DNA of 64,000 nucleotides, from the NCBI GenBank assembly GCA_028671895.1, contig CM053802.1:13089631-13153630 (forward strand), written 5' to 3'. Numbering within the stretch: position 1 is the stretch's first letter; each line of letters starts with the position of its first letter. The DNA comes from Oenanthe sinensis. Lineage: Eukaryota > Streptophyta > Magnoliopsida > Apiales > Apiaceae. The position numbers and the translations under genes were made by a program. The notes beneath the pieces were generated by a model that was not told the origin of the DNA, did no database searches, and saw only the letters and a program-made list of their open reading frames with translations. Positions 48,919-60,578 of this stretch are shown in pieces.

Positions 48919-50427
48919 ATGGGAGATTCTCTTCTCACAGCTTTGTCTTTAGAAAATCATTACCCGTCAACCCTTTTGTCCATGGATTCAAGTGCATCGT
49001 CTTCACATGATGAATTAGACCTAGAAATGAGTCGTCATGTTGTTCTTCCCCGTCCACCTGATATAAATTTACCCCTTTCGGCTGAACGAAGCCCCCCTCT
49101 CCAACCGTGGAACATGGAAGCTTGTGATAGTCTTGATGTTGGGCTTGGGACCCAAATGTATGAGGCTGAAACTTTTCTCACTGTCCCTAAGGTGGGAAGA
49201 AAATGCGCTAAAAGGGTAGATAGCATATGGGGTGCGTGGCTCTTCTTTAGTTTTTACTTTAAGCCTGTTTTTAGTGAAAAATCCAAGGCTAAGCTTATCA
49301 GGGACAGCAATGGACTATCGGGATTTGATAAATCGGACCTTCAGCTTGATGTTTTTATGGTTCAGCATGATATGGAAAATATGTATATGTGGGTTTTTAA
49401 GGAAAGGCCTGAAAATGCATTGGGCAAGATGCAACTTCGAAGCTACATGAATGGCCACTCACGACAAGGAGAGCGCCCCTTTCCTTTCAGTGCTGATAAA
49501 GGTTTTGTCCGTTCTCATCGCATGCAACGAAAGCACTACAGAGGCCTTTCTAACCCGCAGTGTGTTCATGGCATTGAGGTTGTTTCGTTGCCCAGTCTTA
49601 TGGGTCTTGATGACGATGAGCGCAGAAGGTGGATGGAGCTCACAGGTCGGGATTTGAATTTCTCCATCCCACCTGAAGCGAGTGATTTTGGGTCATGGAG
49701 AACACTGCCAAACACCGAGTTTGAACTGGAGAGGATGCCACCTTTAAAGAATAACACCACAAACTCCAACTCGAAGAAGTTGCTTAATGGAGCAGGGCTT
49801 AACCTATCAACCCAACCATCCAACCACACTAATGGAGATGTCATGGATCTATCTCCTCCTAGCAACAAGAGGAAAAAAGATTTTTTCCCGCATGGTAACG
49901 ATGATGAATGCTATTTAACGGTTAATCCTCCGGAGCAAGTACCAAATTTGGAGACTCATCCCAATGAACCACACTGGATGAACGAATTTACTGGTGTAAT
50001 GAGCAATGTTGCTGGACCGGTGACAGCTGCGAAATCAATTTATGAGGATCAAGAAGGATACTTGATTATCATCAGCTTGCCTTTTGTATATCTTCAAAGA
50101 GTAAAAGTTTCTTGGCGGAACACACCCACTCATGGTATAATCAAGTTATCCTGTTTGAGCACATCACGTATGCCATATATTAAAAGGCGTGACAGGACTT
50201 TCAAGCTCACAGATCCATTTCCAGAACACTGCCCTCCTGGAGAATTTGTGAGAGAAATCCCTCTATTGACCAGAATTCCAGAAGATGCAACTATAGAAGC
50301 ATATTACGATGGACCAGGAACATCTCTTGAGATATTGGTTCCAAAACTCCGTGAAGGACCAGAGGAACATGAGGTACGTGTTTGCCTTCGCCCTCACCTT
50401 GGTGGTAATGATCTCATGTTGAAGTGA
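48919..50427 (+). CDS. HSP20-like (alpha-crystallin) domain protein, 502 aa, plant-specific family
   Basis: A single coding exon. Residues about 100-215 form a highly conserved plant block (WGAWLFFSFYFKPV, FMVQHDMENMYMWVFKERP, GERPFPFSADKGFVRSHRM, YRGLSNPQCVHGIEVV). A polar linker follows, with a basic patch NKRKKD that may be a nuclear signal. The last 130 residues look like an alpha-crystallin/HSP20 fold: YEDQEGYLIIISLPFV, VKVSWRNTPTHGIIKLSC, then FKLTDPFPEHCPPGEF and SLEILVPKL. The family is annotated as HSP20-like chaperone proteins in plants; I am not sure of the Arabidopsis name or role. It is not a classical small heat-shock protein: it is about three times longer and has a unique N-terminal domain. 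The start has a strong context (GAGATGG). Confidence 0.9.
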   Translation: MGDSLLTALSLENHYPSTLLSMDSSASSSHDELDLEMSRHVVLPRPPDINLPLSAERSPPLQPWNMEACDSLDVGLGTQMYEAETFLTVPKVGRKCAKRVDSIWGAWLFFSFYFKPVFSEKSKAKLIRDSNGLSGFDKSDLQLDVFMVQHDMENMYMWVFKERPENALGKMQLRSYMNGHSRQGERPFPFSADKGFVRSHRMQRKHYRGLSNPQCVHGIEVVSLPSLMGLDDDERRRWMELTGRDLNFSIPPEASDFGSWRTLPNTEFELERMPPLKNNTTNSNSKKLLNGAGLNLSTQPSNHTNGDVMDLSPPSNKRKKDFFPHGNDDECYLTVNPPEQVPNLETHPNEPHWMNEFTGVMSNVAGPVTAAKSIYEDQEGYLIIISLPFVYLQRVKVSWRNTPTHGIIKLSCLSTSRMPYIKRRDRTFKLTDPFPEHCPPGEFVREIPLLTRIPEDATIEAYYDGPGTSLEILVPKLREGPEEHEVRVCLRPHLGGNDLMLK

Positions 50428-52068
50428 GACGCATAGTAGTAATATGTAATTGTAGTGGGTCTTAGTGTGGTGCTTTATTATTAACTAACTCTGTACCAAA
50501 CGATATAAACCATGCAAGTTTCTCGCAATAATTCTGTAAACTATTATGATATTTTGCTGTTTTATCATCTCGGTTGGCTGCTGCTTATTGTGTATGTCAC
50601 AAATTCATTAGCTTTGCTATACCGATGATTAATATGATAATCACATTTAATTGTGAAAGTGAAAACAAACACCTCTTGTATCATTTCTCCTATCAGTGTA
50701 CAATGTTTGTAGATATTCACCAGTATTGATTCTTAGGGAAGCAGTAGTGCATCCTCGGATGACTAATAAGATGATAACAGTAAAATAGGATCTAAATTGA
50801 TGCTCAAACTAATACAACATTTGGGCTAAACTTTGACAAATTCTGTGGTAGGTCCTGCAGGTGTGGAGACACCTATTACCGCATATATGTTCCGTTTGTG
50901 CCAGTGAATGAATTTAGACTGAGATGAGATAAAATCATGAAATATGTAATTTTTCCGCACGAAATAACCATTCAACTGTGAGAAAAGTATTTGATTAAAG
51001 GGTTCAGATCTTTGAGAAAATACTACCTTATTTGGAATGTAAAAATTGAGGGTCTACTTGTTAGCATAATGCGGTTATTAAGTAACCGTGGAATGATACG
51101 GTACAACATACGATGTACGTGATTAATTGATTATACATTGATAAATACCGAGTAAAAGTTATAGATAATATATTAGGGTTCGGGTCTTCACAAACTTTTT
51201 ACGGCATACAGTATGGCTTATGTGGATGTGAAAACAAGATTACATATAACATAAAATATTTTAACTATATAATAATTTCAGATAATACAAATATATAATA
51301 ACGAGACATGTTTATTTTGTTTAATAATACAAATTTGAGGGTTTATCGAAAAACTAAAAAAGAAAAAAAAAATCTGCGTTTACCCCTGTACATTTGTATC
51401 TGAAAATCGCCGGTCTCAATTATCTTTCCGGCAGTCTCCGAAAGTAGGAAGATGGTTTCACTTCATAATTCATATCATTGAATTAAATGTTTTATATCTT
51501 GATTCATTACCCATTATTTAAATGTGCAACGAATAGAAATTATACTTAATAAGCAAAATACAAAGGAACAAAAGTGAAAATTGATCAAAGCTGAAAAAAC
51601 TAAATAGGACGGAGAAAGAACTGCAAATCTTTTAAAATTGCTCATATCCAAACTACACAAGATTTTCTCCCTAAAATATAAAAAAGTTTCTCGCAATTTT
51701 TAAAAAGCATGACCTAAGAGTTCTAACTTCCAAGTGTGCCTTACTTCAGTTTAGCTATCAAGAAAGAGTTACTACATTGAACTCGCGCAGTTCACTTGCA
51801 TTATATGATATTCTATGTATTTTAACACATGCCGCTCAAAGCAAGCAATCACTACTCCTGAAACAAGTTGTCAAAAAATATATATGGACCAGAAAAATCA
51901 ACGAAGTTCGAGTCATATAGCATATTTAATATAAAGAACCCGCAGTCGCTAGATATGAAACTTGAGATGGAAATTAAAGAGATCCATCTTTACCAGAAAA
52001 TAATAGTAGTTAGAAACTGCCAACCACCATAGGAAACTTGGTAAATTTAAAACATCACAATAAAAAAC
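50428..52068. other. Convergent intergenic region
   Basis: 3' flanks of the HSP20-like gene (plus) and HSP70 (minus). No further gene or clear repeat was seen. Confidence 0.5.
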
Positions 52069-54756
52069 TTAGTCGACCTCCTCGATCTTGGGACCAGCAC
52101 TGCTGCCTCCACCTGAAGGAATATCATCATCATCCATGGGAACTCCACCTTCACCACCTGCACCCTGGTACATCTTAGCTATGATTGGATTGCAAATGCT
52201 CTCCAACTCCTTCATCTTGTCTTCAAACTCATCTGCCTCAGCAAGCTGGTTGCTGTCCAGCCATTGAATGGTTCCCTCGATGGCATCCTCGACCTTCTTC
52301 TTGTCATCTGCAGAAAGTTTGGAAGCAATCTTTTCGTCCTTCACTGTATTCCTCATGTTGTACGAGTAGTTTTCCAAGGCATTCTTTGCCTCGACCTTCT
52401 TCTTGTGCTCTTCATCCTCTGACTTGTACTTCTCAGCTTCCTGAACCATCTTTTCAATATCTTCCTTTGATAGTCTACCCTTGTCATTGGTGATTGTGAT
52501 CTTATTCTTCTGGCCAGTTGTCTTATCCTCGGCAGAGACATTCAAGATACCATTGGCATCAATATCAAAGCAGACAGTGATCTGAGGAACACCCCTGGGA
52601 GCTGGAGGGATGCCAGATAGCTCGAATTTTCCAAGCAAGTTGTTGTCCCTTGTCCTTGTCCTCTCACCTTCAAAAACTTGAATCAAAACACCAGGCTGGT
52701 TGTCCGAGTACGTAGAGAATACCTGCTCTTTCTTTGTGGGGATGGTGGTGTTTCTGGGTATCAAGGTTGTCATGACACCTCCAGCTGTTTCCAAACCAAG
52801 GGAAAGAGGGGTGACATCCAACAGAAGAAGATCTTGCACCTTCTCATTACCCTCACCACTCAAGATAGCAGCCTGAACAGCAGCACCATAAGCCACAGCT
52901 TCATCAGGGTTAATGCTTTTGCATAGCTCCTTACCGTTGAAGAAATCCTGCAATAGCTGCTGAACTTTGGGAATCCTAGTAGAACCACCAACAAGTACGA
53001 CATCATGGACAGTGCTTTTGTCCATCTTGGCATCCCTCAAACACTTCTCCACAGGCTCCATGCACTTTCTAAACAGATCCATGTTCAGTTCCTCAAATCT
53101 GGCACGGGTAATGGTTGAATAGAAATCAATACCTTCAAAAAGAGAATCTATCTCAATGGTGGTCTGAGCAGTAGATGAAAGAGTTCTCTTCGCTCTTTCA
53201 CAAGATGTCCTCAACCTCCTCAGAGCCCTGGGGTTTCCAGTGATGTCCTTCTTGTTCTTTCGCTTAAATTCTTGAACAAAATGGTTGACCATTCTGTTGT
53301 CAAAATCTTCCCCACCAAGATGAGTATCTCCAGCAGTGGCCTTGACCTCAAAGATACCCTCCTCAATAGTAAGAAGGGATACATCAAAGGTACCACCACC
53401 AAGATCGAAAATCAATACATTCTTCTCGCCTACACTCGTGGCCTTCTTGTCCAGACCATAGGCAATTGCAGCAGCAGTGGGTTCATTAATGATACGCAAG
53501 ACATTAATACCAGCAATGACACCAGCATCCTTGGTAGCCTGACGTTGTGAATCATTAAAGTATGCAGGGACAGTGACCACTGCATTCTTAATAGTTATAC
53601 CCAAAAAGGCCTCAGCAATCTCACGCATCTTAATCAGAACCATGGAAGAAATCTCCTCAGCAGCAAACTGTTTATCCTCCCCCTTGTAAGATACAGTAAT
53701 CATGGGCTTTTCAGCAGGCCCAGGGGTGACCTTGAAGGGCCACAACTTGATGTCACTTTGTACAGAGGCATCAGAGAACCTCCTCCCAATCAACCTCTTA
53801 GCATCTATTTGCAACACAAGACATTAAGTCACAGAGTCATATCAATTTTATCCCAATTAAATAACAATAGAATCGGTGACCAAATTTTGTATTCACCAAA
53901 TATTGCAAATAAATAAAAATAAATTCATATATTTAAGTACAAATTATAATTATAATAATGTAAAAGACACCTAAATATTATACGTCATTAACAGACAAAT
54001 ACACTGTATAAGTAAAATTTCCCGACACAGGTTGTATTAGATGGCTAATGGGTAAGTCGGGTTTAGCTGAATCAATTAGCATTCTAAGAAATTTACAGAC
54101 AAACGTAATCAAAAAACTAAAAAAAGCTTAATTTAAATCTGGAAGATAATACACAACTAAAAGTGTTTACAAGATCTATAGTTGCAACAGAAAAACACCT
54201 TGCACGTATAAATTCATCAACCAGTCAAAAGCCTAAACTAATAATAACTTATTATTAAATTAAAGAAACAATATTAAACACCAAACATTATAAGATTTAA
54301 ACAGTAATAAGATTTAAACATTATAAGATTTACAACACCATACTTGAGCAAAACCCAATCTAAAAATCTTATTCAAGCAACATTACACACACACACACAA
54401 CAAGTTGACTAAGTCAAACAATGTTATACATGCATTCTACAAAAACAGTAAACATGGTCAATAGATCTACAACTTCATCTAAAACAATAGATCTATACAT
54501 ACATATAGATACAAAAAAAAAAGATGGGTGCTAAGAACTTACCAAAAACAGTATTGATGGGGTTCATCGCGACCTGATTCTTGGCAGCATCACCAATCAA
54601 ACGCTCACTATCAGTAAACGCTACATAAGACGGCGTCGTTCTGTTCCCCTGATCATTAGCTATGATTTCAACGCGGTCGTGTTGCCAAACACCAACGCAA
54701 GAGTATGTAGTTCCCAGATCTATTCCGATCGCCGGACCTTCTCCTTTTCCGGCCAT
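52069..54756 (-). CDS. HSP70: Cytosolic heat-shock cognate 70 kDa protein, two exons, 649 aa
   Basis: ATP-driven chaperone of the cytosol and nucleus. Exon 1 is 54756-54543 and exon 2 is 53804-52069. The intron falls inside the Asp codon of VFDAKR, the usual place in plant HSC70 genes. The three family signatures are present (IGIDLGTTYSCVG, IFDLGGGTFDVS, VVLVGGSTRIPKVQ). The nucleotide-binding domain covers about residues 1-385, then the substrate-binding domain, the lid and a Gly-rich tail ending EEVD, the TPR co-chaperone signal that marks cytosolic members. Length is normal and no lesions are seen. The promoter has a TATA box and a perfect heat-shock element. Confidence 0.98.
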
Positions 54757-54858
54757 CTCTAACTAGTTTGTAAACTGCGGCGAATATAATAGATGTGTTT
54801 GTGAGGCGGGAAAATTTTAGGGTTTGTGACAGTGAGGAAGAGACGTGGTTAAGGTTTG

Positions 54859-54868
54859 TTTATATAGG
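54859..54868 (-). promoter_or_regulatory. TATA box of the HSP70 gene
   Basis: On the minus strand the sequence reads CCTATATAAAC, about 105 bp before the start codon and about 30 bp downstream of the heat-shock element. Confidence 0.8.
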
Positions 54869-54893
54869 GAGGAGTGGGGCTTACGTTGTTGGG

Positions 54894-54906
54894 TTCCAGA
54901 ATGTTC
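54894..54906 (-). promoter_or_regulatory. Heat-shock element (perfect trimer)
   Basis: TTCCAGAATGTTC matches TTCnnGAAnnTTC exactly, the three-unit site bound by heat-shock factor. Its place just upstream of TATA is the usual one and predicts heat induction. Confidence 0.85.
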
Positions 54907-55504
54907 GATGACCTGCGTTGACAGCCGTTGGATCGTTGTCTCAATATTCAACGGTTTAGGATTCTCTCTCTCCCTTGTTTTATGGAGTGTAGCTCGGAAA
55001 AAGAATATACATGAGTTTGTATTACCACAAATCAAATAAACTAGCAAATTATATTAAATATATAAATTTATTTAAAATGCTCTAGATTATAATAATCATT
55101 TCAGAAAAAAAAATTATAATATTCATTTCAGAAATTAAATTTATTTAAGATATTAATTTTTAATAATTGTATATATTATATATATTTATATATTTTTACC
55201 TAATAAAATTATATTTCATAATGTTATAATAAGATATTTTATGTGAATTTTACGTGTATAATAATTAAACTCTATATTTTTTTCCCATAGTTTATGAGTA
55301 CATAAAAAAAAAGTTGAGCTAATTTTACATAAAACTAAAAAGTTGACTGAATAACACAAAATTAAAAATTAAAAGGCCATTTGTATAATAAGATATGATT
55401 TGAGAATGAATATAAAACCGATTCACAATTGAAATCGTACAAAACTGATCAAAATTGCATGTCAAAAAGTTGTACAGTTTTAAAATTTAATGCGCTTTGA
55501 TTTC

Positions 55505-55927
55505 GTGCCCGTTTGCTGGACTTATAAACTGAAAATAAGTGTTTATTTTCAGAAAAATTTAGGCCCCGTTTGCCTCAGTTTATAAGCTGAAAAAATTGAT
55601 ATATATGTACTTTTTCTGAAAATAAGCAACTTATTTTCAAATTTGAAAATAAGATTTGGTCTTAAATTTCTAAAATAAATATTAATTTTCAAAAAAAACA
55701 TATGAAAATACTTTAAAAAAAGTAACTTATTACTTATAAACTAAGTCAAACACCCCCTTAGTATGTATGTACTTATTCTGAAAATAAGTAACTTATTTTC
55801 AATTTTAAAAATCATATTTGGTTTTAAAATTCTAAAATAAATATTTATCTTTTTTTTTAAAAATATGTAAAAAAAATAAAATAAAATAAATTACTTATTT
55901 TAAATTTAAATCCAGCCAAACAGGGCC
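55505..55927. mobile_element. Tourist-like MITE (outer), interrupted by a related MITE
   Basis: The left end GTGCCCGTTTGCTGG and right end CCAGCCAAACAGGGCC are inverted. TTC flanks both sides (55502-55504, 55928-55930). It is interrupted by the inner element at 55562-55757. Confidence 0.7.
55562..55757. mobile_element. Tourist-like MITE (inner, 196 bp)
   Basis: The left end GGCCCCGTTTGCCTCAGTTT and right end AAACTAAGTCAAACACCCCC are inverted. TTA is on both sides (55559-55561, 55758-55760). The ends are related to those of the outer element, so one family inserted into its own kin. Confidence 0.8.
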
Positions 55928-56399
55928 TTCGATTTATCTAATCTTGATAAATTCTGACACATCTTCTGAACAACTTTCAAGATAAAAGTAATTAATTTGT
56001 GTGTCCGTCAACACAAACCAAATTTTCGTACTACGATAACAATTTTAACCAATTTTTACTGTTCCTCTTACTAAACTAATCAAAATTATCAAGCAGGAGC
56101 ATCTTCACCTCCTACGTACTATAAAATAGGCCCGATTGCTACCAGCATCGGGTCACAAAACTACAATTAAAAAAAAAATGTGCAATAAGTGTTCAATACG
56201 AGACTCACGTAGTGAGCATCGAGCAGAAGTCGACACATTTTCACCAACTAAAAATTTCAGACGGGGATGTTATTTCTGTTGGAATTTATATAAATATTAT
56301 TTCAAATTTTAATTTATTTTAAGAGGAAAATAATATTATTTATTAATATATTTTTTTTAATTTATGTGTGAGCATCAGAGTATCTGATAAACTCCGTGA

Positions 56400-56763
56400 A
56401 GTCCTCCAGTTCAGCCTCTATTGGCACCTTATCATACTACTCAGTTGGGAGAGATAAACTTGAACTTACGTCATTTTCATTGAAACTTATGTCAACCCCT
56501 TGAATCATGGAACTCCCATCTTCCAACGCAATCTCCTCCCAGTTTGCAGTGTTCCAGAACTACTCTAGAATGTCCAAGTACAGTGGAGCGTTGGTCAATA
56601 ATGCTTCCTTCAAGTATGAATCGATGAGAAATCTGGTGAAACACTTGTACTGTGGCTTTACATTTGCATCTCTAGAAATCACCAAGAAGTTTGTTTCTGG
56701 AATAACATACACATTAGTTGCAGGGTAGGAACTAGAAGAAGTTATTAGAGTAGTGTGTGGCAA
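56400..56763 (-). pseudogene. Fragment of a retroelement third ORF (FWNTA-type protein)
   Basis: The minus strand reads FTRFLIDSYLKEALL, then YLDILE, a stop, FWNTANWEEI. I recall similar F-L-x(n)-YAL ... FW-x-TA segments in large retroelement proteins of asterid genomes, encoded near copia polyproteins. It lies just 3' of the copia remnant on the same strand, where Sireviruses may carry an extra ORF. Stops near 56570 and 56440 break it; nothing of the C-terminal part remains. The link is inference from position and weak recalled similarity. Confidence 0.4.
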
Positions 56764-56936
56764 GGAGAAGTGAAGAAACGAAAGAGTTTAGAAAAGAAGA
56801 GAGAATTCGAGTGTGACTGTTGAGAGCAAAAGGTCTTTGAGTTTATGATTAAGCGTGAAAATAAAATGTTAGATCTACTTTGCTATTTATATGACTTAGA
56901 CAACTTGACTAAAATTGCAATCGATTTTGAATGATG

Positions 56937-57198
56937 GAGAACTCAAAAAATGAATAAAGTAACTTTAGTAGAGAATTGTCAGAAATTGATCGAGAACTCA
57001 GTATTTATGAATTTGAGAACTAAACCATTCGAGAACTCAGTTTGAACTTGACTGAGAACTCTAGTGGTCGAGAACTCTCATTCATACGAGATCGAGAACT
57101 CTGTAAAACATAGTTGATCGAAGACTAAAACACTAACTTGATCGAGAACTCACTGAAAAGTGGTTCGAGAACTCTATTTGAGACTATCCGAGAACTCA
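56937..57198. repeat. Cluster of ten GAGAACT words, consensus TCGAGAACTC
   Basis: GAGAACT occurs near 56937, 56993, 57014, 57030, 57053, 57069, 57093, 57143, 57166 and 57189, most often as TCGAGAACTC. The spacers differ in length and sequence. It lies between the RNase H end and the third-ORF fragment of the copia remnant. Confidence 0.85.
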
Positions 57199-57606
57199 AG
57201 AATTGTAACTAGTCGAAAAGTTAGAAAAGAATGACAACTTAATCACAAAATTCCAGTTTTAAAAATTTACTCCATTTTCACTTGGAAAATAAAATAAAAA
57301 TTTATCAAACACATTTTTCAGACTAAATTTAAATTAAATTAATTTAATTTGGGATCAAAAATGGATTTGATAACTATTCCTGCAGAATTGAATATCACAC
57401 TTGTTATTTAAAGATGCACAAGTATAATAATTCTTTTCAGGTTTACTTAGAACATGAACATAGTTCCAAGCTACATTTTGATTTTTCAAAAATAATGTAC
57501 AACAATATAACTTATATATACCAGTTTACTTCACTTAGATAAATCATTGAGAATTCATGTTTATGAAGTAATTGTTACAACAGTTAGGTAGATATATTTA
57601 TTTGGC

Positions 57607-59823
57607 CACTTAAATGGAAGGATTTAGCATTCCAATCTCACTAACCAACCTGTTGAAGGTGGCTTCATCTAGTGATTCAGTAAATATATCATCCAATTGT
57701 TTTTGTGTAGAAACATAGAATAATTCAATCACACCATTTTCTGCATATTCCCTTATGAAATGGTACCTTACATCAATGTGTTTTGTCTTTGAATGGTTCA
57801 CTGGATTTGCAACAATGGATATTGCACTAGTATTGTCACACACGATAATAATTTTTTCCAAAACTAGTTCATAGTCCCTTAATTGATTTCTTATCAAACG
57901 CACTTGAGTACATCAACTTCCAGCGGCTATAGATTCAGCCTTAGTTGTAGAAGTTGAAACTGATTGTTGCTTCTTGCTATACCATGACACCAATCTCTGT
58001 CCAAAGAATTGACAGCTTCCAGAGGTGCTCTTTTTATCCACTCTGCATCCAACAAAATCAGTATCATAATATTCAACTAGGTTAAATCATGTTTCCTTTG
58101 GATATTACAATCCCATCTGCGTTGTTCCTTTCAGATATCTCAGGATTCTTTTGACAACAATGAGATGAGATTCCTTTGAATTGGCCTGAAACCTTGCACA
58201 CAAACACGTAAAGAACATAATGTCTGGCCTACTAGCTGTTAGATAGAGTAGAGATCCAATCATTCCTCTATAAGTCTTCATATCTACACTCTTGCCTTTC
58301 TAATCTTCATCAAGTTTGATAGCTGTAGACATTGGAGTTTTTGCAGGTGAGTAATCTTGCATATCAAACCTTTTGAGCAAGTCATTAATATACTTGGTTT
58401 GACTTATGAAGATGTCATCTGTTCTTTGACTTATTTGAATGCCTAAAAAATAATTGAGCTCTCTCATCATGCTCATTTTATATTCACTCTGCATGAGTTT
58501 GAGAACCTTTGACACAACTTTTCATTTGTAGAAACAAAGATGATATCATCCACATAAATTTGAACTAGGATGATGTCATCACCTTGATTTTTGTAAAAGA
58601 GAATTTATCAATTGTTCCTCTAGTAAATTGATTTTCTAGTAGAAACTTTGACAGAGTGTCATACCATGCTCTAGGGGCTTGTTTGAGACCATACAATGCT
58701 TTGAGAAGTCTGTAGACAAAATCAGGAAATTTAGAATCTTCAAAGACAGGTGGTTGTTGTACATAAACCTCTTCTTCCAATTTACCATTTAGAAATGCAC
58801 TTTTGACATCCATTTGATAGACTTTGAAATTTGAATGTCTTCCAATTTACCATTTAGAAATGCACTTTTGACATCCATTTGATAGATTTTGAAATTTGAA
58901 TGTGCTGCAAATGTTAGAAAAATTATTATCGCCTCTAGTCTTATAACAGGAGCAAAAGTCTCATCATAGTTAATGCCTTTTTCTTGTAAATATCCTTTTG
59001 CCACCAACTTTGCCTTGTTTCTTATGACAATTCCATGTTCATCCATTTTGTTTCTATAAACCCATTTAGTGCCAATAATTGATCTGTCTTTTGGAGGTGA
59101 CACTAATTCCTAAATATTGTTTCTCTCAAATTGATTTAGGTCTTCCTGCATGGCAACAATCCAGTCTGGATCCAACAGTACTTCTTCAATCTTTTTAGGT
59201 TCATTTTGAGAAAGAAAATAAGCATAAAAGCATTCATTTATGATTGTCCTTCTTGTTCTCACACCTTCATCGGGATTTCCAATGATTTGATCTGCAGTGT
59301 GAGCTCTATTCTATTTTGTATCATGAGCCACACCTCTTGCATTTGAACTTGTTTCCTCCTGATTCAAGTTGTTTGCGTTTGTTGTTAATCCTTGAGAAGC
59401 TCCCCCTGAGTGTATGCTAAGGTTGTGTGGAGAGTTCTAAAGTTGTTTGTGACTGAAATCCTCAGTATGTCTCTCTTCATTTATACCATGTGAAATTTCT
59501 ACATATGTGCCTTCATGTGCATTGTCATCTTTTTCATTTTCAGATACTTCTACTTCCATTCCATTTTCAAATCTCAAGGTGTCACAGTTTACCCCTTCAA
59601 GACTCACGGCAGGAAACTTGAAGTCATCAAAAGTGACATTTGTACTTTTCATCACTTTTTGTTGATCAATCACATATACTCTATAGGCAATCTTGTCCAA
59701 GGTCTTACAAAGATTTCTTCATATGTTTTGGCTTCAAATTTTCCTAGATGATCAGCATCATCTTTGAGAACAAAGCATTTTGCTGCATATGTTTGACAGA
59801 TGGTCTTCTGTTTATCATGATAA
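57607..59823 (-). mobile_element. Sirevirus-like Ty1/copia remnant: integrase end, RT and RNase H
   Basis: Reading on the minus strand: an integrase C-terminal piece (KCFVLKDDADHLGKFEAK, from about 59823), a linker, RT (IGTKWVYRNKMDEHG, DETFAPVIRLEA, MDVKSAFLNGKLEEEVYVQ, IYVDDIIFVST near 58550) and RNase H (TKAESIAAG near 57940, CDNTSAISIV, TKHIDVRYHFIRE). It ends SLDEATFNRLVSEIGML, which is typical of Sirevirus-clade copia. Gag, protease and most of integrase are absent upstream and no LTRs were found. Frameshifts occur near 59700, 58840, 58580 and 58100, and an in-frame TGA follows TKAESIAAGS near 57910. It is dead. The 5' truncation lies next to an A/T tract at about 59823. Confidence 0.9.
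58774..58903 (-). repeat. 65 bp tandem duplication inside the reverse transcriptase
   Basis: CTTCCAATTTACCATTTAGA starts at 58774 and at 58839; the copies differ by about one base. Since 65 is not a multiple of three, it shifts the RT frame just after the MDVKSAFLNG motif, which is therefore present twice. Confidence 0.95.
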
Positions 59824-60092
59824 TTTAAAAAAAAAATAGTGAAAAAATATATATTTACAGAACATATGTTATATAAGTACAAAATATAGTAGTTCTCCGA
59901 AAAACTAATTCTCATTTGAGCCCGACCCGATATACTACTTCCTCCCGTTATGCAACAAAGAGGTCGTTTTATTTATTTGAGAAGTTAAAATTTTAAGTTT
60001 TGATATTTAATATAGTTATTTAGTTGTCAAAAGTATAAAAAATGAAAATTACTCTAAAAATTTAAATACTCAAGTGATGGGTGGAACTAGTT

Positions 60093-60129
<37 letters not shown>

Positions 60130-60205
60130 CAACGATTTATTAAAAAGATAAGAGAACATCAAGAGAGTAGCATACACCAGACTACAAGAGGAGGAGAATA
60201 ACCTA
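59824..60205. other. AT-rich spacer with (AT)n
   Basis: AT dinucleotides run from 60099 to 60127. No gene was seen. Confidence 0.6.
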
Positions 60206-60462
60206 CTCCCTCCGTCCCGTCCTAGATGTCCACTTTATTTTTTGCGCGGTTAAACTGACTCATATTTTATTATAATTGATTAATAATATATAATTAAAAA
60301 TAATAATATTTTATATTGTTAAAATGTATATATGATCTATTTTAAAATATATATTTTAGTTTTCTAAAATTATAAATTAATAATTTTTAAATTTCAGTCA
60401 AAAATTAATTAATTTAATTCCATAAAAATTAAAATAGACATTTAAATAGGGACGGAAGGGAA
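60206..60462. mobile_element. Stowaway-like MITE (257 bp)
   Basis: The left end CTCCCTCCGTCCCGTCCTAG pairs with the right end AATAGGGACGGAAGGGA; the inner GATGTCCACTTTA pairs with AAAATAGACATTT. TA flanks at 60204-60205 and 60463-60464. The ends are well kept, so it is fairly young. Confidence 0.85.
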
Positions 60463-60578
60463 TAATAGATACTACAAAAGATAATAATCCTAATAAGACA
60501 AGACTCTGAAGAAACATTGACTAGGTTCCGAACGATGCTTTGAGTAATTCCTTAGAAACAAGCTGAGAAAGATGCTAG

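Noticed and set aside
52185..52926. Plus-strand open frames opposite HSP70
   Set aside because: They are antisense shadows of a strongly conserved coding exon.
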